Shown here: positions 1-5,998 of the stretch, piece by piece | Position numbering within the stretch: position 1 is the stretch's first letter | Layout: each line of letters opens with the position of its first letter | Source: Brevundimonas sp. | GTDB taxonomy: Bacteria > Pseudomonadota > Alphaproteobacteria > Caulobacterales > Caulobacteraceae | Length of the DNA: 7,258 nt | Assembly: GCA_022712235.1 (NCBI GenBank) | Contig: JALAGW010000040.1 | Coordinates: forward strand, 1 to 7,258 | Direction of reading: 5' to 3' | Notes under the pieces: model-generated | Told to the model about the DNA's origin: nothing | What the model saw: the letters and a program-made list of their open reading frames with translations, nothing else | Database searches by the model: none | Program-made: the position numbers and the translations under genes

Positions 1-495
1 AACATGTTCGGCGGCGGCCGCGACACCCTGCCGACCATCGTGGTCATGCTGCCGATGACCATCGTCTTCTTCATCTCGGCCCTGGCCGAGACCAACCGCC
101 CGCCCTTCGATCTTCCCGAAGCGGAGTCGGAACTGGTGGCCGGTTATCAGGTCGAATATTCCTCGACGCCCTACCTGCTGTTCATGATCGGCGAATACGC
201 CAACATCGTCTTCATGTGCGCCATGATCAGCCTGCTGTTCTGCGGCGGCTGGAATCCGGGCTTTCCGACCGACTTCCTCGACAGCTGGCCGACCTTCCTA
301 GCCAACCTGTTCTACTTCCTGGTCCTGGCGACCAAGATCGTCTTCTGGTTCTTCATGATCGCCCTGGTGAAGGCCTTCGTGCCTCGCTACCGCTACGATC
401 AGCTGATGCGTTTGGGCTGGAAGATCTTCCTGCCGGCTTCGCTGGTGGCCGTGGTGGTCGTGGCGGCCTGGCGTGTCTTCGCGGTGGGCGCGTGA
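1..495 (+). CDS. nuoH: NADH-quinone oxidoreductase subunit H, 3' part (5' end outside window)
   Basis: NuoH (ND1 homologue) is the inner-membrane subunit that forms most of the quinone-binding chamber of complex I, at the joint with the peripheral arm. The window opens inside the gene; 164 codons remain before TGA 493-495, about half of the usual 340-350 residues. Seen directly: the family signature ETNRPPFDLPEAESELVAGY followed by VEYSS, the acidic loop lining the quinone cavity and start of the proton path. After it come hydrophobic segments around residues 57-80 and 98-124 of the fragment, then the family motif PRYRYDQLMRLGWK and a final membrane helix ending in VFAVGA. The ATG at 4 is an internal methionine, not a start. 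The stop shares one base with the start of the next small gene. Identity is secure; only the N-terminal half is unseen. Confidence 0.98.
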   Translation, partial: NMFGGGRDTLPTIVVMLPMTIVFFISALAETNRPPFDLPEAESELVAGYQVEYSSTPYLLFMIGEYANIVFMCAMISLLFCGGWNPGFPTDFLDSWPTFLANLFYFLVLATKIVFWFFMIALVKAFVPRYRYDQLMRLGWKIFLPASLVAVVVVAAWRVFAVGA

Positions 496-722
496 TGGGC
501 GTTCGCGCCACATCACTGCTTGCGCTGGCCTTCGCCGCCGGCCTGTCGGCCTGCACCTTCAAGCCGATCGAGCCGGCTGCGCCTGAAAGCGCGGCGGCTC
601 GGATGGATCGCGTCGAACGCGACCGTCGGGACGAGGCGGACAAGCGGGCCTATTGCCAGCGTCTGTCGCGCGACGATCCGCGTTTCGACCGCGACGACTG
701 CAGGCGGCAGGTGGGCGGATGA
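495..722 (+). CDS. small predicted lipoprotein within the nuo operon, function unknown
   Basis: A 75-residue protein not belonging to any standard complex I subunit I recognise. Residues 1-20 look like a lipoprotein signal peptide: Arg4, a hydrophobic core (SLLALAFAAG) and lipobox LSAC with the lipidated Cys at 20, so the mature part should sit in the periplasm on a lipid anchor. Residue 21 is Thr, not Asp. The mature part has a Pro/Ala-rich stretch (23-35) and then a very charged Arg/Asp/Glu segment with two more cysteines, Cys54 and Cys69, which could form a disulfide. The ATG at 495 overlaps the nuoH stop by one base (TGATG) and the stop overlaps the next gene by four (ATGA), so translation is probably coupled. 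The same frame is open upstream to 216, but that part is a shadow of nuoH; the signal peptide fixes the start at 495. It resembles the next protein (see findings). Confidence 0.75.
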   Translation: MGVRATSLLALAFAAGLSACTFKPIEPAAPESAAARMDRVERDRRDEADKRAYCQRLSRDDPRFDRDDCRRQVGG

Positions 723-931
723 AACAGGCTGTCGTCATGATGATCGCCCTGGCCGCGCCCTTGCTGGCGTCGGCCTGTGCGCCGTATGAGGCCGATCCGG
801 TCTCGGTCTATCAGTGGGAACGCAAGATGGAGCAGGTGCAGCGGCAGGAAGCCGAACGCCAGCGCGTCTGTGGAACCCTCGACAAGGAAAGCGCGCGCTA
901 TCAACGCGAATGCGCCGGAGTGAAATCGTAA
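719..931 (+). CDS. second small predicted lipoprotein, likely paralogue of the preceding gene, function unknown
   Basis: A 70-residue protein with Lys2, a hydrophobic core (VVMMIALAAPLL) and a lipobox-like ASAC placing the candidate lipidated Cys at 20. Ala at -3 is less typical than Leu, so lipidation is likely but not certain; Ala21 follows. The mature part is short, charged and Gln/Glu/Arg-rich (about 35-65), probably helical, with Cys51 and Cys65. Start ATG 719 lies in an ATGA overlap with the previous gene and has AGGTGG at 709-714 upstream; starting later at Met7 or Met8 would lose the positive N-terminus of the signal. The stop TAA overlaps the nuoI ATG by one base. Size, lipobox position and the C-terminal Cys pair match the preceding gene, with identical residues at 37 (Met), 40 (Val) and 42 (Arg). 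I infer an old tandem duplication and a role linked to complex I or the envelope, but no function can be read from the sequence. Confidence 0.73.
   Translation: MKQAVVMMIALAAPLLASACAPYEADPVSVYQWERKMEQVQRQEAERQRVCGTLDKESARYQRECAGVKS
917..920 (+). promoter_or_regulatory. ribosome binding site of nuoI
   Basis: GGAG ends 10 nt before ATG 931, inside the last codons of the second lipoprotein gene. It supports 931 as the nuoI start rather than the upstream in-frame ATG at 814, which would add residues unlike any NuoI and cover most of the lipoprotein gene. Confidence 0.6.
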
Positions 932-1422
932 TGCTGACCCGTATCGTTCAGGCGGCCAAGGGCGCGATGCTGACCGACGTGTTCGGCGCCGTCGGCCTGT
1001 CGCTGAAATACATGGCCAAGCCCAAGGCCACCGTGAACTATCCGTTCGAGCGCAACCCGCAGTCGCCGCGTTTCCGTGGCGAACACGCCCTGCGCCGCTA
1101 TCCGAACGGTGAAGAGCGCTGCATCGCCTGCAAGCTGTGCGAGGCCATCTGCCCGGCGCAAGCCATCACCATCGAGGCCGAACCGCGCGCCGACGGCAGC
1201 CGTCGCACGACCCGCTACGACATCGACATGGTCAAGTGCATCTACTGCGGCCTGTGCCAGGAGGCCTGCCCGGTGGACGCCATCGTCGAGGGACCGAACA
1301 GCGAGTTCGCCACCGAGACGCGCGAAGAACTGCTCTATGACAAGGCCCGACTGCTGGACAACGGCGACCGCTGGGAACGGCTGATCGCGAAGAATCTGGA
1401 ACTCGACGCTCCGTATCGCTAA
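931..1422 (+). CDS. nuoI: NADH-quinone oxidoreductase subunit I (two 4Fe-4S clusters)
   Basis: NuoI (TYKY homologue) is the peripheral-arm subunit at the membrane interface that carries clusters N6a and N6b and hands electrons to N2 in NuoB, next to the quinone site. The protein has 163 residues, the usual alphaproteobacterial length. Two ferredoxin motifs are complete: CIACKLCEAICP (Cys64, 67, 70, 74) and CIYCGLCQEACP (Cys103, 106, 109, 113). In each motif the first three cysteines plus the last cysteine of the other motif should ligate one cluster. The N-terminal region holds an amphipathic stretch (about 10-28) and the conserved NYPFE and SPRFRGEHALRRYPNGEERC segments. It ends with the typical KNLELDAPYR. 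The start overlaps the preceding stop by one base (TAATG). No key residue is missing. The next gene, nuoJ, follows only after a 63-nt gap. Confidence 0.98.
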   Translation: MLTRIVQAAKGAMLTDVFGAVGLSLKYMAKPKATVNYPFERNPQSPRFRGEHALRRYPNGEERCIACKLCEAICPAQAITIEAEPRADGSRRTTRYDIDMVKCIYCGLCQEACPVDAIVEGPNSEFATETREELLYDKARLLDNGDRWERLIAKNLELDAPYR

Positions 1423-1430
1423 ACCGAGCC

Positions 1431-1451
1431 GCGATTCCGCCACGGGATCGC
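1431..1451 (+). other. intercistronic stem-loop between nuoI and nuoJ
   Basis: GCGATTCC (1431-1438) pairs with GGGATCGC (1444-1451) around the 5-nt loop GCCAC. This gives an 8-bp stem with one U-G wobble, starting 8 nt after the nuoI stop. No T-run follows, so it does not look like a Rho-independent terminator. It lies in the only long gap of the cluster and could serve mRNA processing or stability, or be chance in GC-rich DNA. The rest of the gap holds a purine-rich GAAGGGGG at 1465-1472, 13 nt before the nuoJ ATG, which is a rather distant ribosome binding site. Confidence 0.45.
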
Positions 1452-1485
1452 TGCGCAAGACTTTGAAGGGGGCTTTGTCCCACCC

Positions 1486-2112
1486 ATGCTGCAAGGCATA
1501 GCGTTTTATCTTCTGGCGACGGTCGCCGTGGTCTCGGGCCTTCTGGTCGTGACCGCGCGCAATCCCGTGCATTCCGTTCTGTGGCTGATCCTCAGCTTCT
1601 TCTCGGCCGCCGGCCTGTTCGTCCTGCTGGGCGCAGAGTTCCTGGCCATGCTGCTGGTGGTCGTCTATGTCGGCGCCGTCGCGGTGCTGTTCCTGTTCGT
1701 GGTCATGATGCTGGACGTCGATTTCGTCCGCCTCCGCGAAGGTTACGCCCGTTACCTGCCGCTGGCGGGTATCGTCGCCGGCGTGCTGTTGGCCGAGATG
1801 ATCATGGTGTCGATCACCGTGGTGCAGGGCGGGGCCGCCAGGTCGGCCATCGCCCCTGTCGTTGCGGGCGCTGACGCCAGCAACATCGAGACCATCGGCC
1901 GCGTGCTCTACACGGACTACGTCTACTTCTTCCAGGCTGCGGGCATCGTGCTGCTGATCGCCATGATCGGCGCCATTGTCCTGACCCTGCGTCACCGCCC
2001 CGGCGTCCGCCGCCAGGACCTGGCCGCCCAGGCCAACCGCGAACGCGCCAAGGCCGTCGAGGTCAAGTCGGTCGCCACCGGCCAGGGCGTCACCCCCGAG
2101 GAGCTTCTGTGA
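1486..2112 (+). CDS. nuoJ: NADH-quinone oxidoreductase subunit J
   Basis: NuoJ (ND6 homologue) is a membrane subunit that with NuoK and NuoA joins the quinone module to the pumping subunits. It has 208 residues. Five membrane segments can be seen at about 3-23, 29-47, 52-76, 92-114 and 148-168. The third is the conserved helix: LGAEFLA, then VVVYVGAVAVLFLFVVMML with Tyr61, the region that carries the pi-bulge and changes shape during turnover in solved complex I structures. After the last helix comes a charged tail of about 40 residues (RHRPGVRRQDLAAQ... to VTPEELL), a common extension in alphaproteobacterial NuoJ. ATG 1486 is the only sensible start because the hydrophobic helix begins at once. 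The TGA (2110-2112) shares a base with the nuoK ATG, and GAGGAG in the final NuoJ codons serves as the nuoK ribosome binding site. Confidence 0.97.
   Translation: MLQGIAFYLLATVAVVSGLLVVTARNPVHSVLWLILSFFSAAGLFVLLGAEFLAMLLVVVYVGAVAVLFLFVVMMLDVDFVRLREGYARYLPLAGIVAGVLLAEMIMVSITVVQGGAARSAIAPVVAGADASNIETIGRVLYTDYVYFFQAAGIVLLIAMIGAIVLTLRHRPGVRRQDLAAQANRERAKAVEVKSVATGQGVTPEELL
2098..2103 (+). promoter_or_regulatory. ribosome binding site of nuoK
   Basis: GAGGAG lies 8 nt before ATG 2112 and only 5 nt before the alternative GTG 2109. The spacing favours the ATG and hence a 102-residue NuoK, the usual family length. Confidence 0.65.
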
Positions 2113-2420
2113 TGGACATCTCGCTCCAGCACTATCTGGCGGTCGCCGCCATGCTGTTCACCATCGGGGTGTTCGGCATCTTCGTGAACCGCAAGAACGT
2201 CATCATCATCCTGATGTCGGTCGAGCTGATCCTGCTCGCGGTGAACATCAACTTCGTCGCCTTCTCGACCTATCTCAACGATGTGTCGGGTCAGCTGATG
2301 GCCATGTTCGTCCTGACCGTCGCCGCGGCTGAAGCCGCCGTCGGCCTGGCGATCCTGGTGACCTTCTTCCGTAACCGCGGCGACATCGCGGTTGACGACG
2401 CCTCCGTGATGAAGGGCTGA
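2112..2420 (+). CDS. nuoK: NADH-quinone oxidoreductase subunit K
   Basis: NuoK (ND4L homologue) is a small three-helix membrane subunit whose buried glutamates pass protons or charge between the quinone cavity and NuoN. It has 102 residues from ATG 2112. Helices are at about 6-24, 29-51 and 61-86. Glu38 (in ILMSVELILLAVNINFVAF) and Glu74 (in LTVAAAEAAVGLAILV) correspond to E. coli NuoK Glu36 and Glu72, both needed for coupled activity. The NRKN turn between helices 1 and 2 and the cytoplasmic tail FFRNRGDIAVDDASVMKG are typical of the family. A GTG at 2109 directly before the ATG could add one Met, but spacing and family length favour 2112. It overlaps nuoJ by one base and is followed after 8 nt by nuoL. 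Confidence 0.98.
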   Translation: MDISLQHYLAVAAMLFTIGVFGIFVNRKNVIIILMSVELILLAVNINFVAFSTYLNDVSGQLMAMFVLTVAAAEAAVGLAILVTFFRNRGDIAVDDASVMKG

Positions 2421-2428
2421 TCGGAACC

Positions 2429-4498
2429 GTGACTATCCAGACTCTCGTCACTCTCGGCGTCTTCGCTCCCCTGCTGGGGGCCATGATCGCCGGCTTCTTC
2501 GGTCGCAGGATCGGGAACATCGCCTCGCAGTCGGTCACGACCGGCCTGCTGTTCTTCTCGTGCGCGATCTCGTGGATCGTGTTCAGCCAGTGGACCTGGG
2601 GCGGGCTTGAAGCCTTCACCGTCCATATCGCGCCCTTCATCCACGTCGGCGACTTCCAGTCGAACTGGTCGATCCGCGTGGACGCCATGTCGGCCACCAT
2701 GCTGATCGTGGTGACGACGGTGTCGTCGCTGGTTCACCTCTATTCCTGGGGCTACATGGCCGAGGACGACAGCCGTCCTCGTTTCTTCGCCTACCTGTCG
2801 CTGTTCACCTTCATGATGCTGGCGCTGGTGACGGCCGCCGACTTCCTGCAGATGTTCTTCGGCTGGGAAGGCGTGGGTCTGGCCTCCTATCTGCTGATCG
2901 GCTTCTGGTACAAGAAGGACACCGCCTCGGCCGCCGCCATCAAGGCCTTCGTGGTCAACCGCGTCGGCGACTTCGGCTTCCTGCTCGGCATGATGACCGT
3001 CTTCTGGATGTTCGGCACGATCGAGTTCGCCAAGCTGTTCCCGCAGATCGCCGGCAAGGCCGGTACGGGCTGGGACTTCCTCGGCCACACCTGGTCCGCT
3101 CTGGATCTGGCTGGTCTGCTGCTGTTCATCGGCGCCATGGGCAAGTCGGCCCAGTTCTTCCTGCACACCTGGCTGCCGGACGCCATGGAAGGCCCGACGC
3201 CCGTGTCGGCCCTGATCCACGCGGCGACCATGGTCACCGCCGGCGTCTATATGGGCTGCCTGCTGTCGCCGCTCTATGAGCACGCGCCGGTCGCGTCGCT
3301 GTTCATCGCCATCATCGGCGGCGTCACGGCCATCTTCGCCGCGACCGTCGGCATGATGCAGAACGACATCAAGCGCGTGATCGCCTACTCGACCTGCTCG
3401 CAGCTGGGCTACATGTTCTTCGCTGCGGGCGTGGGCGCCTATCAGCCCGCCATGTTCCACCTGTTCACGCACGCCTTCTTCAAGGCCCTGCTGTTCCTGG
3501 GCGCCGGTTCGGTGATCCACGGCATGCACCACGAGCAGGACATGCGGAACATGGGCGGCCTGTGGAAGCTGCTGCCCGTCACCTATGCGGTGATGATGAT
3601 CGGCACCATCGCCATCACCGGCCTGGGTCTGCCCGGCGTCGGCGGCTTCGCCGGCTTCTACTCCAAGGACTCCATCCTCGAGAGCGCCTATGCGGCGGCG
3701 ACGACCGGCCACTCGGCCGCGGGCATGTTCGCCTTCGTCATCGGCATCTCGGCGGCCCTGCTGACGGCCTACTACTCGTGGCGCCTGGTCTTCATGACCT
3801 TCCACGGCACGGCCAAGTGGAAGGAAGAAGAGGGCGCTCACCACGGCGACGCCCACGCCCATGACGCGCACGGTCACGACGACCACGCCCATGACGATCA
3901 TGCGCACGACGACCACCACCATGGTCCGCTGTCGCCGCATGAGAGCCCGGCGCCCATGGTCCTGCCTCTGTTGGTGCTGTCGATCGGCGCCGTCTTCGCG
4001 GGCATGGTCTTCGCCCCGCACTTCATCGGTCACCATGAGGCTGAGTTCTGGCGCGGCGCCATCTTCGTCGGCAGCCACAACCACGTCCTGCACGAGAGCC
4101 ACAACGTCCCGACCTGGGTGAAGTGGGCTCCGCTGGTTGTGACCCTGCTCGGCACCTTCGCCGCCTTCTGGGTCTATGTCCTGAAGGAAGGCGTCGCCAA
4201 ACAGTGGGCCGAGCGCAAGGGTCCGCTGTGGACCTTCCTCTACAACAAGTGGTTCTTCGATGAGCTGTATGACGCCGTCTTCGTGAAGGGCGCCAAGGCG
4301 ATCGGCGACTTCTTCTGGAAGATAGGCGACGTGAAGATCATCGACGGTCTGGGCCCCAATGGCGCCGCCTGGGCTTCGCTGAAATCGGGCGGCTGGCTGT
4401 CGCGCTTCCAGTCCGGTTTCGTCTACTTCTATGCATTCGTGATGCTGATCGGCGTGGCTGTGTTCCTTGCCTTCGCCATCTTCACGTGGGGAGCCTGA
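2429..4498 (+). CDS. nuoL: NADH-quinone oxidoreductase subunit L (distal antiporter-like proton pump)
   Basis: NuoL (ND5 homologue) is the outermost Mrp-antiporter-like subunit and pumps protons across the inner membrane. It has 689 residues and starts with GTG 2429. Key residues of the pump are present: Glu147 (FFGWEGVGLASYLLIGFW), Asp182 (NRVGDFGF), Lys239 and His264 (GKSAQFFLHTWLPDAMEGPT; SALIHAATMVTAGVY), Lys352 (HAFFKALLFL) and Lys413 (GGFAGFYSKDSI). They match E. coli Glu144, Asp178, Lys229, His254, Lys342 and Lys399. The C-terminal part (about 560-689) holds the segment expected to form the long lateral helix lying along NuoM and NuoN, then a last membrane helix. Odd feature: a His/Asp-rich loop at residues 471-498 after the helix LTAYYSWRLVFMTFHG. 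It makes the protein longer than E. coli NuoL (about 613), and it is listed separately. The gap to nuoM is 5 nt. Confidence 0.98.
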   Translation: MTIQTLVTLGVFAPLLGAMIAGFFGRRIGNIASQSVTTGLLFFSCAISWIVFSQWTWGGLEAFTVHIAPFIHVGDFQSNWSIRVDAMSATMLIVVTTVSSLVHLYSWGYMAEDDSRPRFFAYLSLFTFMMLALVTAADFLQMFFGWEGVGLASYLLIGFWYKKDTASAAAIKAFVVNRVGDFGFLLGMMTVFWMFGTIEFAKLFPQIAGKAGTGWDFLGHTWSALDLAGLLLFIGAMGKSAQFFLHTWLPDAMEGPTPVSALIHAATMVTAGVYMGCLLSPLYEHAPVASLFIAIIGGVTAIFAATVGMMQNDIKRVIAYSTCSQLGYMFFAAGVGAYQPAMFHLFTHAFFKALLFLGAGSVIHGMHHEQDMRNMGGLWKLLPVTYAVMMIGTIAITGLGLPGVGGFAGFYSKDSILESAYAAATTGHSAAGMFAFVIGISAALLTAYYSWRLVFMTFHGTAKWKEEEGAHHGDAHAHDAHGHDDHAHDDHAHDDHHHGPLSPHESPAPMVLPLLVLSIGAVFAGMVFAPHFIGHHEAEFWRGAIFVGSHNHVLHESHNVPTWVKWAPLVVTLLGTFAAFWVYVLKEGVAKQWAERKGPLWTFLYNKWFFDELYDAVFVKGAKAIGDFFWKIGDVKIIDGLGPNGAAWASLKSGGWLSRFQSGFVYFYAFVMLIGVAVFLAFAIFTWGA
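3839..3922 (+). repeat. His/Asp-rich low-complexity loop in NuoL, with three DDHAH-type units
   Basis: NuoL residues 471-498 contain 13 His and 8 Asp among 28 residues. The last 15 are three tandem five-residue units, DDHAH, DDHAH and DDHHH (3878-3922, 15 nt each). The first two units encode the same peptide with different codons at four positions, so the repeat is older than any recent slippage event and the protein sequence seems to be what is kept. From the known NuoL topology (lateral helix on the cytoplasmic side after helix 15), this loop after helix 13 should be cytoplasmic. It could bind Zn, Ni or another metal. His-rich loops at this place occur in other alphaproteobacterial NuoL proteins as far as I recall; their role is not known to me. 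Confidence 0.85.
4488..4493 (+). promoter_or_regulatory. ribosome binding site of nuoM
   Basis: GGGGAG in the last nuoL codons sits 10 nt before GTG 4504. It overlaps the alternative in-frame GTG 4486, which would have no comparable site, so it decides for the 4504 start. Confidence 0.6.
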
Positions 4499-4503
4499 GC
4501 CTC

Positions 4504-5991
4504 GTGCCTCACATTCTGAGCATCGTCACCTTCCTGCCGCTGGTCGGCGCAGGCCTGCTGCTTCTGGCCGGCATGATGAACAAGGGCGGTCAGGACGCCG
4601 CGGCTCCGGCCGCGCGCTGGATCGCCCTGGGCACCACGCTCGTGGTGCTGGCCGTGTCCGTTCTGCTGGTGGCCCAGTTCGATCCGTCGAACCCGGCCTA
4701 TCAGTTCGTTGAAAACTACGCCTGGTTCGCCGGGGCCGGTTACCACCTCGGCGTGGACGGGGTTTCGATCCTTTTCGTCCTGCTGACCGCCTTCCTGATG
4801 CCGATCTGCATCATCGCCAGCTGGAAATCGATCGAGACGCGCGTCGTCGAATACATGGTCGCCTTCCTGGTGCTGGAGACCCTGGTCATCGGCGTCTTCA
4901 CGTCGCTGGACCTGTTCCTCTTCTACATCTTCTTCGAAGGCACCCTGGTGCCGATGTTCCTGATCATCGGCATCTGGGGCGGGGCCAACCGCATCTACGC
5001 CTCGTACAAGTTCTTCCTCTACACCCTGCTGGGGTCGGTGCTGATGCTGCTGGCCATGCTGTGGATGGCCCATGAGACGGGCACCACCAGCATCCCCGAG
5101 CTGAAGCAGTACGCCTTCGACCCGGCGGTTCAGCCGATCCTGTGGCTGGCCTTCTTCGCCTCCTTCGCGGTCAAGATGCCGATGTGGCCGGTCCATACCT
5201 GGCTGCCCGACGCCCACGTTCAGGCCCCGACGGCCGGTTCGGTCATCCTGGCCGGCATCCTGCTGAAGCTCGGCGGTTACGGCTTCATCCTGTTCAACCT
5301 GCCGATGTTCCCGCAGGCCTCGCAGATGTTCACGCCCCTGGTCTTCACCCTGTCGGTGATCGCCGTGGTCTATACGTCGCTGGTCGCCTTCCGTCAGACG
5401 GACATCAAGAAGCTGATCGCCTATTCGTCGGTCGCCCACATGGGCTTCGTGACCATGGGCATCTTCGCCGGCAACGACACCGGGGTGCAGGGCGCCATCT
5501 TCCAGATGCTGAGCCACGGCCTGATCTCGGGCGCGCTCTTCCTCTGCGTCGGCGTGGTCTATGACCGGATGCATACCCGCGAGATCGCCTTCTACGGCGG
5601 CCTGACCGCGCGCATGCCCTGGTACGCCGCCATCTTCCTGATGTTCACCATGGCCAACGTCGGCCTGCCGGGCACCTCGGGCTTCATCGGCGAAGTGCTG
5701 ACGATGACCGGCGCCTATCAGGTCTCGACCTGGACGGCCCTGATCGCGGCGTCGGGCGTCATCTTCTCGGCGGTTTACGCCCTGACGCTGTTCCGCAACG
5801 TCATGTACGGCGAGATCAAGAACCCGGCGCTGCAGACCATCACGGACATCGACAAGCGCGAGCTGCTGATCTTCGTGCCGCTGATCGTCGGTACCATCTG
5901 GCTGGGCCTCTATCCCAACGCCGTCCTCGACTACACCGGGCCGACCGTTGAGGCCCTGACGACCGCCTATCGCGCAGCCATCGGCGGGTGA
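4504..5991 (+). CDS. nuoM: NADH-quinone oxidoreductase subunit M (antiporter-like proton pump)
   Basis: NuoM (ND4 homologue) is the middle antiporter-like pump of the membrane arm, between NuoL and NuoN. From GTG 4504 it has 495 residues beginning MPHILSIVTFLPLVGA, the normal N-terminus; an in-frame GTG at 4486 would add six residues and overlap nuoL. Pump residues seen: Glu145 (FYIFFEGTLVPMFLIIGIWGG), Lys224 (FAVKMPMWPVHTWLPDAH), Lys255 (GILLKLGGYG) and Glu397 (GLPGTSGFIGE). They match E. coli Glu144, Lys234, Lys265 and Glu407. The last is Glu where NuoL and NuoN have Lys, which identifies the protein as NuoM rather than its paralogues. About 14 membrane helices are expected. The stop TGA 5989-5991 is followed after 7 nt by nuoN. 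Nothing unusual in length or composition. Confidence 0.98.
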   Translation: MPHILSIVTFLPLVGAGLLLLAGMMNKGGQDAAAPAARWIALGTTLVVLAVSVLLVAQFDPSNPAYQFVENYAWFAGAGYHLGVDGVSILFVLLTAFLMPICIIASWKSIETRVVEYMVAFLVLETLVIGVFTSLDLFLFYIFFEGTLVPMFLIIGIWGGANRIYASYKFFLYTLLGSVLMLLAMLWMAHETGTTSIPELKQYAFDPAVQPILWLAFFASFAVKMPMWPVHTWLPDAHVQAPTAGSVILAGILLKLGGYGFILFNLPMFPQASQMFTPLVFTLSVIAVVYTSLVAFRQTDIKKLIAYSSVAHMGFVTMGIFAGNDTGVQGAIFQMLSHGLISGALFLCVGVVYDRMHTREIAFYGGLTARMPWYAAIFLMFTMANVGLPGTSGFIGEVLTMTGAYQVSTWTALIAASGVIFSAVYALTLFRNVMYGEIKNPALQTITDIDKRELLIFVPLIVGTIWLGLYPNAVLDYTGPTVEALTTAYRAAIGG

Positions 5992-5998
5992 GAGCATA

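Noticed and set aside
216..494. Upstream extension of the first lipoprotein gene into nuoH
   Set aside because: The extension translates to an Arg/Leu/Pro-rich out-of-frame reading of nuoH; the signal peptide and lipobox begin exactly at ATG 495.
1431..1451. Rho-independent terminator after nuoI
   Set aside because: There is a stem but no T-run after it, and the downstream genes belong to the same complex without a visible new promoter.
901..1995. 364-codon - strand frame across nuoI and nuoJ, and a similar one at 5840-6796
   Set aside because: Antisense shadows of GC-rich coding sequence; composition unlike a real protein and both cross real gene boundaries.
3878..3922. CRISPR-like or mobile-element repeat
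   Set aside because: The 15-nt units are in-frame codons for DDHAH peptides inside NuoL, with no spacers and no flanking inverted repeats.
2291..4102. 603-codon open frame on the - strand opposite nuoL
   Set aside because: Its product is a low-complexity His/Arg/Gln/Asp-rich string with no domain or membrane pattern, a typical antisense shadow of a high-GC gene; the + strand is clearly nuoL.
4486..4503. Alternative GTG start for nuoM overlapping nuoL
   Set aside because: The GGGGAG ribosome binding site overlaps this codon and is well placed for GTG 4504, which gives the family-like N-terminus.
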